The translations under genes and the position numbers were made by a program. Below, piece by piece: positions 1 through 7,596 of a DNA stretch of 32,067 nt (positions are counted from its first letter, which is position 1; each line of letters starts with the position of its first letter). Below the pieces are notes generated by a model that saw nothing but the letters and a program-made list of their open reading frames with translations, searched no databases and was not told the origin of the DNA. Source of the DNA: an uncultured Spirochaetales bacterium (GTDB lineage Bacteria > Spirochaetota > Spirochaetia > Sphaerochaetales > Sphaerochaetaceae); NCBI GenBank assembly GCA_949299185.1, contig CASFZR010000040.1, forward strand, positions 1 through 32,067, in the 5' to 3' direction.

Positions 1-1
1 A

Positions 2-388
2 TTAAGATATCGGGAAGAAAAGGCTGGAGAAACAACAGAATTCCAATGGCTGAGCAGCATAAGGATTACCAAAGGGAATGCGGAAAAGATGGCGGAAACA
101 GGAAGAAAGCGCTGGAAGATAGAGAATGAAGGATTTAACCGGCAGAAGAACTGGCAGGGAAGTATTACCCATACATGCAGCTGGGATGACCAGGCGCAGA
201 AGAACCATTATCTGATGGCACAGATCTCAGATTTTATGAAGCAGCTGTATGAGTATTATTATCTGGAGAAAAACGGGATTAAAAAGAAGCAAAAAAATAT
301 ATCTTCTGATTTGTTAGAAAGCTTTGGCCAGCAGATAACAAAAGAAGATATATTTCCAGTTGATGAATATACACAGTCATACAACTGA
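2..388 (+). CDS. DDE transposase, C-terminal fragment (5' end outside the window)
   Basis: The frame is open from base 2 to a TAA-free end at the TGA at 386-388, so this is the last ~128 codons of a gene that begins upstream of the window. The diagnostic stretch is RWKIENEGFNRQKNW, encoded near 110-155, followed by a segment rich in NHYLMAQISDFMKQL. A GR-x-RW-x-IENEGFN-x-QK block is typical of the C-terminal part of IS4-like DDE transposases, where the last catalytic Glu lies in IENEGFN. Seen: the motif and the open frame. Known from families: its link to DDE transposases common in Clostridia. Inferred: insertion sequence class, which I cannot settle, because no terminal inverted repeat is visible. 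Composition is AT-rich (many AAA, AAT codons), unlike the spirochaete genes further along. An ATG at 89 is internal and not the real start. Confidence 0.72.
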   Translation, partial: LRYREEKAGETTEFQWLSSIRITKGNAEKMAETGRKRWKIENEGFNRQKNWQGSITHTCSWDDQAQKNHYLMAQISDFMKQLYEYYYLEKNGIKKKQKNISSDLLESFGQQITKEDIFPVDEYTQSYN

Positions 389-669
389 GATAAGTATAGC
401 AAAAGGAAGTGGTGCCTGCCAAGAGGAAAATGAACTGAATTATCTACAAAAAGAGGAAATTCGGCCATCAGGACCTTAAAAGTGAATAAGTTCGGAAGAA
501 TAACCAGTGTTGTGGATAACTTATTTTTTCTTAGAAATTCATTGGTATATGGCAGGCAAATATATTTTTACCGTTTAAAACTGGGGACAGGGGCATATCG
601 TTTACTTTTTTCCGTGCTTTTGTTATAATAATGCGATATGATAACATACGCGCATGGAGAAGATAAGAT
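389..669. other. Intergenic region between transposase tail and response regulator
   Basis: About 280 bp without a convincing gene. It is AT-rich. Apart from the promoter at 601-629 I see no hairpin terminator, repeat or insertion-sequence end that I can support. Confidence 0.5.
601..629 (+). promoter_or_regulatory. Sigma-70-type promoter for the response regulator
   Basis: TTTACT at 601-606, a 17-bp spacer, and a perfect TATAAT at 624-629. The GGAGA at 656-660 is a ribosome binding site for the ATG at 670. Confidence 0.7.
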
Positions 670-2595
670 ATGGATACATATACAGTGCTTTTAGTGGATG
701 ATGAGGATGAAGTGATCCAGGTCATTATGAAAAAGATCAATTGGGAGGGGCTTGGATTTTCAGTCATCGGATATGCGAACAACGGGGTAAAGGCGTTGGA
801 GATGGTGGAGGAATATCAGCCGGACGTGGTGATGACAGATATTAAGATGCCGTACATGGACGGCCTGGAGCTCTCCAGCCGAATCAAGACAGAATATCCT
901 GCGACGAAAATCCTTCTGTTCACAGGATTCGATGAGTTTGAATATGCAAAAGAAGCCGTTCATCTTGAAGTCGAGGAATATATTCTGAAGCCGGTGAACT
1001 CCGTGGAACTGACCAACGTGTTTACACAGCTTAAGATCAAGCTGGATCAGGAGATCAGCGAGAAGCGCAGCGTGGCGGTGCTGCAGCAATACTATATGGA
1101 GTCGCTGCCGCTTCTGCAGGCGAACTTTTATTCTACGCTGATCGAGGGAAGGATACGGGAGGAAGAGATCCCGAGATATCTGGATGACTATCAGATCTCC
1201 TTTGACGGTCCTTTTTTCTGCTGTCTGGTGATCCATACTTCTTCTACTCAGGTGCCGGAAGGCATGAATCCGCTCCTTTTGGCGACATCTGTTCAGAAGC
1301 AGGCGGAGGAACGGCTCGGCGAAAAATGGAGCGCGAAATATTTTTCCTATCTTGGAAATACAATAATGCTTGTTCAGCTTCAAAATGAGAATGAAGTCCC
1401 GGAATTAACGGATGAATGCGACAGATTCTGCAGATATGTCCGGCGCATGATCGGCGCTGTTGTCACAGTGGGGATCGGACAAGTCTGCGACAGCATGATG
1501 GAGCTTGCCCAGTCTTACAGCAGCGCAAGGGAAGCCGTATCCTACAGAGGAATTTATGGGGCGTCACGGGCGATTAACATTAAGGAAATCGCGCCTCAGG
1601 AGATGGGGGAGAGCGGCATGATAACGGATGCAGAGCTGTCAGGCCTTTTTAAAAAAATCCGTATGGGCACAAGGGACGAGATCGCGGAAGAGGTCGACAG
1701 TTATATGGAGCATATGTCGGCCTCGGCAAAGTCTTTTTCGCAGCACCACATAGCGGTCATGGAGCTGGTCAGCGCCCTGTACAGATTTGCGGCGAATAAT
1801 GACATCGCTGCGGACACTTTTTCAGGAGATATGAGCGAGCTGTACAGCAGGCTTCCGAACATGGAGCCGGAGGCGCTCAGGAAGTGGCTTGCCGACATCA
1901 GCTTTACCTTCCATGATAAGCTGACCACAGCGCGGAGCAGATCGACGAAATCCTTTGTGCTCAAGGCGGAGGAGTATGTTAATTTTGTCAATCAGATGCT
2001 ACAGGCTCCGTTAAAGGAAGCGGACGAGACTGTCCACAAGAATATGACAGCTTTTGATGTATTTGAACTTGGTGGTAATAAGTTTAGTCATGATTGGTTC
2101 TTATACTCAGTTGACCCTTGTAGTAACGACATTTCATATCAAAATGGGACGGCTGTTGTCCATCTGCAAAGCGAAAGATTAGCCACGGAGTATAACCCGT
2201 CAATAAATTACTTGTCTTTGAACAAATTTCATATTGATAGTTTCGGTATTTCTCTTACTACAAGCAAGAATATTGAATTCGATGTTCAGGAAGGAGATGA
2301 TAGAAATAATTCCAAGTCAGGTGATTCTGGCGGAACTGATTATCTGATTCTTCTTGGATATAATGGGAATGGCACTATTGATGTAAGCATGGATAATCAG
2401 AAATATAATGATGCCATAATTCAATATAGAAACATTTTCCCATTATTTGAGGATTACGATTATTTCAGTGAGAATGATTATGGAACCTTTGGCTCAGGGA
2501 AAGGCGTATATACGGTTACCATTGATGGAAAGGATGCTGAAACAGTCATAGATCGGGAAGATATCGTCCGACCATTCATCAGTCCTAGCAGGTGA
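670..2595 (+). CDS. Chimeric ORF: YesN-type response regulator N-terminus fused to the tail of an unrelated protein
   Basis: Residues 1 to ~437 form a response regulator: receiver domain with acidic pocket VDDED (10-14), phosphoacceptor D57 in VMTDIKMP, switch T85 and K107 in ILKPV, then the helical middle region usual for YesN/AraC-type regulators of sugar uptake in Lachnospiraceae and Paenibacillus. Such proteins end in a two-helix-turn-helix AraC domain that starts soon after a phrase like LKAEEYV. Here, right after LKAEEYV (codons ending at 1980), the frame runs into ~200 residues that are Ser/Asn/Asp/Gly-rich, with no HTH and no similarity I recognise. Codon use changes too: upstream Arg is often CGG/CGC, downstream is AT-rich. 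Inferred: the downstream ~610 bp is the 3' end of a spirochaete gene belonging to the following operon, joined by chance in frame by assembly or recombination. Ends 3 bp before the next gene. Confidence 0.75.
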   Translation: MDTYTVLLVDDEDEVIQVIMKKINWEGLGFSVIGYANNGVKALEMVEEYQPDVVMTDIKMPYMDGLELSSRIKTEYPATKILLFTGFDEFEYAKEAVHLEVEEYILKPVNSVELTNVFTQLKIKLDQEISEKRSVAVLQQYYMESLPLLQANFYSTLIEGRIREEEIPRYLDDYQISFDGPFFCCLVIHTSSTQVPEGMNPLLLATSVQKQAEERLGEKWSAKYFSYLGNTIMLVQLQNENEVPELTDECDRFCRYVRRMIGAVVTVGIGQVCDSMMELAQSYSSAREAVSYRGIYGASRAINIKEIAPQEMGESGMITDAELSGLFKKIRMGTRDEIAEEVDSYMEHMSASAKSFSQHHIAVMELVSALYRFAANNDIAADTFSGDMSELYSRLPNMEPEALRKWLADISFTFHDKLTTARSRSTKSFVLKAEEYVNFVNQMLQAPLKEADETVHKNMTAFDVFELGGNKFSHDWFLYSVDPCSNDISYQNGTAVVHLQSERLATEYNPSINYLSLNKFHIDSFGISLTTSKNIEFDVQEGDDRNNSKSGDSGGTDYLILLGYNGNGTIDVSMDNQKYNDAIIQYRNIFPLFEDYDYFSENDYGTFGSGKGVYTVTIDGKDAETVIDREDIVRPFISPSR

Positions 2596-2598
2596 GAT

Positions 2599-4875
2599 AT
2601 GAAGCAGGTAAATCTTATTCTAATATCTTTTTTCATCGTTTTATTCTCTTCCTGCAATCTTTCCATCTGGGATGATAGCTCTGTTGATTATGGAACAGGG
2701 ACAGGAGAGACATCATCAAGCCTTGATTTCACAGGTACGGCTCCAACTGCGGTATTTGCGACGAAGGCGTCTAACTCCTCTCGGATAATCATCAGCTGGA
2801 ACGGTGTTAATGGCGCTGACTATTACGAGGTATACAGGGCAGAGGCTGGATCAACCGAAGTGGATGAGGAATCACTGGAATGGGAAAGGCTTGCAGATGC
2901 GCCTACAGGAACATCATATACGGATAATGATGTAGAGGTTGGAGAGGTATATGCATATCGCGTAAGAGCCAGAAGTTTCTCTATCGTTGACCTGGTCGGC
3001 TCTTTCTCTGATATCACATTCGGCTGGCTGCTTGCCGCCCCATCTGATCTTACCGCTACTCAGGGTGAATCAGAGGAGTACATAAGGCTTCAGTGGTCTT
3101 CCCTTGAGAATATCCGCGGATATAGGATCCAATGGAGTACTACCGGATACGATGGTGACTGGAATACGGCTACGCCAACTTCCCTTGATGCCGATGATTA
3201 TATTATTTCCTGGAATACGAATACCTTTGATTTCTACCCTGATACGCAGTATTACGGTCAGTCGATATTCTTCAGGATTGTTTCTGTATCCTATTCTGGG
3301 GAAAGCAGTGAACCAGGCTCAAGAAGAGTAGGATATACCCGTATTCCTGGTGCGCCTTCGGCTCCTGTTGATTTCACTGCATCAAGAGGTGATTCCTTAA
3401 CTTCGATAACCCTCTCCTGGGAAGCTATGTATCCTGATGACGATCCTTCTAAGGCCTTCGATTGGGAAATCTATCGCTATTCCGATGGCGAATCAGAACG
3501 AAGGATCTATTCCACTGTGGCTGGTAATGATCAACCTGCTGAATCCGGAGGGCGGATGAGCTATGTCGATACATCGAACCTAAAGCCTGGAGTAGAGTAT
3601 TCATATAGCGTAAGGGCGATAGGAGAGGTAAATGGAGTTACGGCGAATGGAGATCCCTCGATTGCCTCAGGATTCCTGCTTTCTCCGCCTACGGTAGATC
3701 CTGCATCTGTGAATATCCTTCAGAACCCAAGCAGGTTCACATTCACGATAGTCGATGCGCTTGGTGCATCTGATGAGGGACATTCTGATTGGAGATATGT
3801 CGTATATGGAAGATCAGATGCTGCTAGTGGCACATGGACTAATCTCCTTGAGATTCCTGTCTCTGAATCTGACAGGACCGTAGAGTTTGAATACTCTTCT
3901 GCCACGCGTTCTATAAGCGGTGGGGCGACATCTTATGAATATTTCACTGTCGCTACATGGAATGGTTCGCAGTTAAGCGCATATCTTTGCGATACTGAGC
4001 TAGGTGGTTATGAGGTCATAAGCTTCGGCCGGCCTGATGCTCCTGATAGCTATAATGTGTCAGATAATCTTTATACCTCTGGAATGACTGCATCCGGAGG
4101 GCTGTATCCCGTTGCGGCAACGATGAAGATCGATAACCGTGTTGACTATTACAATGTCAGGATCTGGACGACGGAGCCGTCCAGCATAGACGCTGAAGGA
4201 TATATCGAAAAGACCGCGACGTTCTCTGAATATGCCAATGGTGAGGATATGGCCATACTCAACGATCTGTATACCCCTGATTTTGGCAGGCAGTGCTGGA
4301 TCGCCATACAAGGAGTCGATAAGATAGGCAGGGAAGGCGAGTGGAGCAAGATAGATTCCGGTTATAGCGCATTGACAGGAGCTAAGCTTATCCAGGCTAT
4401 GCAGGTCTATTGCCTGAAGCCATGGGAATATATTGACACGACATTGCTTACGCAGTATCCGGGATCATCAGAGTTGAATCAGCGATGGAAGGACAGCAGT
4501 ATTTATTCTAAGGTACATGAAGCTGGCCTGGGAAGCCTGACAAATGGGGCGGTCATCAGTCAGGACAGTATTCAAGGAGACGGCGGTACGATTGGATATT
4601 CCGCATCAGCTGCAGGAATAGGAGGTCATATCACATTCCAATATAAGGACTTTGGAGAGACTTCCTTCATGAAGATAAATGGAAGCTATGTTATGGATGT
4701 CGATTATAATGGAACAGGATCCTGCACAGGAGCTATCACGATAACCGGGTGGTATCCTGCCTCAATCGGCTTTGAGAACATAAGTGTAAGAAGTCAGAAA
4801 TTTGTAGGTACTTATACTGTTACTCAGACCGGAAGAGCCGCTGAAGATGTAGATCCGAATAATCTGGGGTTATGA
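2599..4875 (+). CDS. Large surface lipoprotein with fibronectin type III domains
   Basis: 758 residues. The N-terminus has a hydrophobic signal (residues 5-17) and a lipobox-like FSSC with Cys19, consistent with the loose spirochaete lipobox. At least three FN3-like units can be read: ~47-140 (IIISWNGVNGADYYEVYR ... YAYRVRARS), ~147-245 (IRLQWSSLENIRGYRIQWS) and ~251-345 (ITLSWEA ... YSYSVRAIG). Each has the W in strand B and the Y-x-Y/V-x-V strand F pattern. The C-terminal 400 residues are beta-rich but not assignable. It starts 3 bp after the preceding stop and is followed with zero spacing by the next lipoprotein gene, so it sits inside an operon. FN3 arrays on spirochaete lipoproteins suggest a surface role in binding or adhesion; that is inference. 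Confidence 0.75.
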   Translation: MKQVNLILISFFIVLFSSCNLSIWDDSSVDYGTGTGETSSSLDFTGTAPTAVFATKASNSSRIIISWNGVNGADYYEVYRAEAGSTEVDEESLEWERLADAPTGTSYTDNDVEVGEVYAYRVRARSFSIVDLVGSFSDITFGWLLAAPSDLTATQGESEEYIRLQWSSLENIRGYRIQWSTTGYDGDWNTATPTSLDADDYIISWNTNTFDFYPDTQYYGQSIFFRIVSVSYSGESSEPGSRRVGYTRIPGAPSAPVDFTASRGDSLTSITLSWEAMYPDDDPSKAFDWEIYRYSDGESERRIYSTVAGNDQPAESGGRMSYVDTSNLKPGVEYSYSVRAIGEVNGVTANGDPSIASGFLLSPPTVDPASVNILQNPSRFTFTIVDALGASDEGHSDWRYVVYGRSDAASGTWTNLLEIPVSESDRTVEFEYSSATRSISGGATSYEYFTVATWNGSQLSAYLCDTELGGYEVISFGRPDAPDSYNVSDNLYTSGMTASGGLYPVAATMKIDNRVDYYNVRIWTTEPSSIDAEGYIEKTATFSEYANGEDMAILNDLYTPDFGRQCWIAIQGVDKIGREGEWSKIDSGYSALTGAKLIQAMQVYCLKPWEYIDTTLLTQYPGSSELNQRWKDSSIYSKVHEAGLGSLTNGAVISQDSIQGDGGTIGYSASAAGIGGHITFQYKDFGETSFMKINGSYVMDVDYNGTGSCTGAITITGWYPASIGFENISVRSQKFVGTYTVTQTGRAAEDVDPNNLGL

Positions 4876-5487
4876 ATGAGAAGGATTTTTCTTGCATTTC
4901 CGATATTGCTTTTAATCGGTTGTAATCAATCAATGCCAAATCCAGTGATTGGCTCTTATGCCATGCCAGCTTACTCGAATCCTGTCCTTGATAATGGTGC
5001 CCTTGCACTTAAGGCGGATGGTACGTTCATATATGTGGAGCTTATCTCATCGAGTAGCCAGTATCAGGTCAGGATTGATGGTACATACGATATATCCTTG
5101 CATTCCTATGATTTCATATCAGCTGACGGATCCATTGTATTTACAGTACCAGATGGAGAGATTCCTGATGCTATAAGTGGTTTAGTCATGAAAGAAGGAC
5201 AGAATACATTCCTCTTTGATTGGACATGCGATAGGAATTCAGGGCCTGTTTCCTTGACGCTTGTCACTGACGCCGATGATAGCTCAAAGAACTTTGAGTT
5301 CGAGTATATGGGATCTGCAGATAAGCTTGATTCGATACAATCCATCCTCCCTGATGAGATTTCTGGAGGAAGCGATGAAGATACCGAGGATCCAGGAGAG
5401 GATACGGAAGAGCCTTCTGAAGATCCTGGAGAATCAGAAGATCCTGATTCTTCGGATGCTGATGCATCAGAGGAGGCGGGCGTATGA
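4876..5487 (+). CDS. Lipoprotein with acidic Pro/Glu/Asp-rich C-terminal tail
   Basis: 203 residues. The signal sequence MRRIFLAFPILLLIGC ends in a clear lipobox (LIGC, Cys16). The middle 140 residues are probably a small beta domain (TFIYVELISSSSQYQVRIDG). The last ~40 residues are low-complexity and highly acidic, built from repeats of DTEDPGE / EEPSEDPGE type. The ATG follows directly on the stop of the FN3 lipoprotein (TGA 4873-4875, ATG 4876) and the gene overlaps the next by ATGA, so translation is likely coupled through all three genes. Function not recognised; the acidic tail could be a flexible linker or a cation-binding surface. Confidence 0.7.
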   Translation: MRRIFLAFPILLLIGCNQSMPNPVIGSYAMPAYSNPVLDNGALALKADGTFIYVELISSSSQYQVRIDGTYDISLHSYDFISADGSIVFTVPDGEIPDAISGLVMKEGQNTFLFDWTCDRNSGPVSLTLVTDADDSSKNFEFEYMGSADKLDSIQSILPDEISGGSDEDTEDPGEDTEEPSEDPGESEDPDSSDADASEEAGV

Positions 5488-6059
5488 GATTCCTTATTGT
5501 CTTGATTGCGCTTTGCCTCTCCGTAATGCCGGTCAGCGCAGCTGAAGGATCTGCCAGTGAGCTTGAATGGTGGGAAATGCCGCCAGAGAAGCCGGAGTTT
5601 ACATATGACCTATTTGGCCGCGTGAGCATGGTCAGGAGCAACTCCCTCGCGGTTGGAGGAGGAATCGATCTTGGCATAAAGACCGATTCCTTCAAATTCG
5701 AAATCTATGCTATCGGAGACTATTATCTCAGTCCGTTAGGAGGGCAGGGAGGAGCGGCTTCCCTCGAGTTTTCGATCGAGCCAGGTATTACTTTCTCTTG
5801 GAAATTCATGCAGGTGTGGCGTACGCGTACATATCTTGGATTGGATATAGGATATTTCATGCAATATGCGGAGATACCTCAAGATCCTGCTGCAGGAATA
5901 TTCCTTGCGCATAATGGGCTGATGCTTAGGCCGAAGGTAGTTACGGAATTCCAATTCGCGCGGCATTACAACATGGCAATCGGAATCTATTATCAGATTC
6001 CAATATTTCCTTCGTATGATGAATACAGAGGATTAGGGGTAATGCTTGCAATCATCTGA
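5484..6059 (+). CDS. Exported protein, probable small outer-membrane beta-barrel
   Basis: 191 residues with a classical signal peptide (MRFLIVLIALCLSVMPVSA, likely cut before AEG). The mature part alternates polar and hydrophobic residues with aromatic girdle residues (FKFEIYAIGDYYL, TRTYLGLDIGYFMQY, YNMAIGIYYQIPIF), as in small outer-membrane barrels, and has no Cys or soluble-enzyme motif. The start overlaps the upstream stop by ATGA (5484-5487). Being last in a surface-lipoprotein operon, it may act as export channel or membrane anchor for the two lipoproteins; that is inference from order only. No clear terminator follows. Confidence 0.6.
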   Translation: MRFLIVLIALCLSVMPVSAAEGSASELEWWEMPPEKPEFTYDLFGRVSMVRSNSLAVGGGIDLGIKTDSFKFEIYAIGDYYLSPLGGQGGAASLEFSIEPGITFSWKFMQVWRTRTYLGLDIGYFMQYAEIPQDPAAGIFLAHNGLMLRPKVVTEFQFARHYNMAIGIYYQIPIFPSYDEYRGLGVMLAII

Positions 6060-6080
6060 TGCACGTTTTTTGAGTTCAGA

Positions 6081-6300
6081 GAAGATGCGAAGACCCGTCT
6101 TGAGGTCCTTGACCTCTTAGAGAACTATTTACGCCATTGACGCTGGAGGACCTGGATCCGCTGGAACATCTCAACCTCAGCGGGGATCCCGATATAAGCT
6201 ACAACACCTATGCCAGAAAGTTCGTGAACGTGCTCTGATGCGACAACCTCCAGGTCATCGACCTAGACTATATGTTGTCCCAGGGTGCGGTATGGATTTA
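6081..6300 (+). pseudogene. Relic of a leucine-rich-repeat protein gene
   Basis: No intact ORF, but the + strand reads as LRR when frames are joined. Frame from 6081: RLEVLDLLENYLRH then TGA at 6138-6140. Frame from 6137: LTLEDLDPLEHLNLSG continuing to NTYARKFVNVL, then TGA at 6236-6238. After that TGA the same frame continues CDNLQVIDLDYM. The LxxLxLxxNxL spacing matches leucine-rich repeats. One frameshift and one in-frame stop make it a pseudogene of unknown original length; no start or upstream part remains. Confidence 0.55.
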
Positions 6301-6310
6301 CGTTGTTTCC

Positions 6311-6703
6311 TCAATTGAGGAACCTTTCATAGAAGTCAGATACGCTCATGACTATCGGATCTTTAGGGAAATGCTTCATATTCCCGATTACCAGGACGGC
6401 TCCTGAAGCCTTCGCAACCTCGAAGAACTTCCTGTCTGATTCATCGCTGAATGCCACATCCTTCATCGGAGACACCGCTATCTGGAGTCCGTGCTCCCTT
6501 ATTGGTGACAGGAAATCAGCGATGTCATCCTCATCGAAACCGAATTTCCCATAATGTAGCACCTGGACATACTCGTCCATGATCCTGAAATCGTATATCA
6601 ATTGGAAATCGCCGAAAATGACAGATTGAATTATTCCGTAAGCCTTCCGTCCAGGTGACAACATTGCCGATACTAGCACATTCGTATCAATGACGACGTT
6701 CAC
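6311..6703 (-). CDS. PIN-domain toxin (COG1569/PIN_3 type)
   Basis: 130 residues. The opening MNVVIDTNVLVSA holds the first PIN acidic residue, D6, followed by E44 in IMDEY and the D87/D90 cluster in FSDESDRKFFEVA. The C-terminal VIGNMKHFP matches the NxKHFP ending of this PIN subfamily, which lacks the classical late Asp. PIN domains are Mg-dependent ribonucleases; in toxin-antitoxin pairs they cut RNA such as tRNA or mRNA, but the target here is not known. The start overlaps the antitoxin stop by 4 bp (6700-6703), the usual antitoxin-first arrangement. It lies on the minus strand between the LRR relic and tRNA-Thr. Confidence 0.85.
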   Translation of the reverse strand: MNVVIDTNVLVSAMLSPGRKAYGIIQSVIFGDFQLIYDFRIMDEYVQVLHYGKFGFDEDDIADFLSPIREHGLQIAVSPMKDVAFSDESDRKFFEVAKASGAVLVIGNMKHFPKDPIVMSVSDFYERFLN

Positions 6704-6972
6704 GCTTTCCTCGCTTCTCTAACCGCTTCATCAATCTCCTGGTCAGACATGAAGCCGTCTTTTTCCGCCTTTCTCCTCATCCTGTCCATTGCAGCTATCG
6801 CCTTGGCCTGCCTGAGGGCTCGTACGGTCTCCTCAAACCGTCCTTCCGGGATTCCCACCATCAGGGCACATGGTTTCCCATTGTTCGTTATGACGACATC
6901 ATTGTCTTCTGAAAGCTCTTTCCAGATTGATTTCGTATTGGTTCTGAGTTCTCTTGCGGAATAGAATTCCAT
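6700..6972 (-). CDS. Phd/YefM-family antitoxin
   Basis: 90 residues. The N-terminal MEFYSARELRTNTKSIWKEL and VVITNNGKPCALMV fit the Phd/YefM fold, which binds operator DNA as a dimer. The C-terminal half (from ~55) is charged and helical, as expected for the segment that wraps the toxin. A strong ribosome binding site (GGAGGT, minus strand, 6978-6983) precedes the ATG. The start codon faces a pair of 11-bp repeats that probably serve as its operator. It is co-transcribed with the PIN toxin. Confidence 0.85.
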   Translation of the reverse strand: MEFYSARELRTNTKSIWKELSEDNDVVITNNGKPCALMVGIPEGRFEETVRALRQAKAIAAMDRMRRKAEKDGFMSDQEIDEAVREARKA

Positions 6973-6994
6973 GACATACCTCCATAAATGAGAT

Positions 6995-7028
6995 ACACGA
7001 TTGTGATACGATAAACAACACGATTGTG
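6995..7028. promoter_or_regulatory. Twin operator upstream of the Phd/PIN pair
   Basis: ACACGATTGTG occurs at 6995-7005 and exactly again at 7018-7028, a 23-bp period (about two helical turns). Each copy is a partial palindrome (CAC-n4-GTG). On the minus strand a TTGTTT / 17 bp / TATCTC promoter candidate lies within the pair, so binding would block transcription. Autoregulation by the antitoxin is inference from the family. Confidence 0.6.
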
Positions 7029-7134
7029 TATATGAGTTTGTGCATGAAACAGGCCTTTCTCCTTTAGTTCTTGCTTTTTATCAGGAAATCAGGGACATGA
7101 TTCGCCGATCAGGAGAATAAACCTCAAAAGGTAC

Positions 7135-7163
7135 TTGCATCTCATGTTTTGATTAGCTATACT
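7135..7163 (+). promoter_or_regulatory. Promoter of tRNA-Thr
   Basis: TTGCAT at 7135-7140, 17-bp spacer, TATACT at 7158-7163. The tRNA 5' end is 11 bases after the -10 box. Confidence 0.7.
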
Positions 7164-7173
7164 CTCCCAGTAC

Positions 7174-7245
7174 GCCAAAGTAGCTCAGTGGTAGAGCAGC
7201 TCACTCGTAATGAGCAGGTCGCGGGTTCGACTCCCATCTTTGGCT
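7174..7245 (+). tRNA. tRNA-Thr (anticodon CGT)
   Basis: Acceptor GCCAAAG (7174-7180) pairs with CTTTGGC (7238-7244), with discriminator T. The anticodon stem GCTCA/TGAGC encloses loop CTCGTAA, giving anticodon CGU for ACG codons. The T-loop GGTTCGA is present. CCA is not encoded. Confidence 0.93.
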
Positions 7246-7248
7246 GAG

Positions 7249-7274
7249 GCTCCTTCTGCAGAGGGAGCTTTTTT
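7249..7274 (+). terminator. Rho-independent terminator after tRNA-Thr
   Basis: Stem GCTCC (7249-7253) with GGAGC (7264-7268), followed by six T at 7269-7274. Confidence 0.75.
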
Positions 7275-7310
7275 AGTCAGTGAAAAAGGCATGGGTAGCG
7301 TAGATTCTTG

Positions 7311-7340
7311 TTGACTTATGCTACCAGTGGTGATTATCTT
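7311..7340 (+). promoter_or_regulatory. Promoter of the small ORF-tsaD operon
   Basis: TTGACT at 7311-7316, 18-bp spacer, TATCTT at 7335-7340. The first gene starts 31 bp downstream. Confidence 0.55.
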
Positions 7341-7371
7341 CTTTCGTAAGGATACTAGGAGGGGCTTGAGC

Positions 7372-7596
7372 ATGGATGAGAAGAACATCGATTCCTTTGA
7401 GATAGATCTTGGCAATATCGGCCTGTCCTATCTTCAGGACCTCACCGAGAAATCGATGCAGAATGGCGTGCAGATCGGAGTGCCATGGGCGAAGAGTGTC
7501 TATGAGTATCTCTTCGAGCAGGGGAATGCCGTTGACCTGCAGGCTATCCTTGAGACCGCGGCCGGCGGGCAGGTCGTCGATATGGAAGCTGAATGA
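7372..7596 (+). CDS. Small conserved-looking protein of unknown function, coupled to tsaD
   Basis: 74 residues, starting MDEKNIDSFEIDLGNIGLSY. The ATG at 7372 is chosen because AGGAGGGG (7357-7364) is a strong ribosome binding site 7 bp before it; an in-frame ATG at 7318 lies inside the promoter and gives an unlikely N-terminus. The protein is acidic and probably helical, with no signal peptide or metal-binding motif. Its TGA overlaps the tsaD start (ATGA at 7593-7596), so translation of tsaD probably depends on it. I do not recognise a family; it is not TsaB, TsaC or TsaE by size or motif. A role in tRNA t6A modification is only a guess from context. Confidence 0.75.
   Translation: MDEKNIDSFEIDLGNIGLSYLQDLTEKSMQNGVQIGVPWAKSVYEYLFEQGNAVDLQAILETAAGGQVVDMEAE

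Noticed and set aside
7318..7371. Upstream ATG for the gene before tsaD
   Set aside because: It lies in the promoter spacer; the strong ribosome binding site serves ATG 7372.
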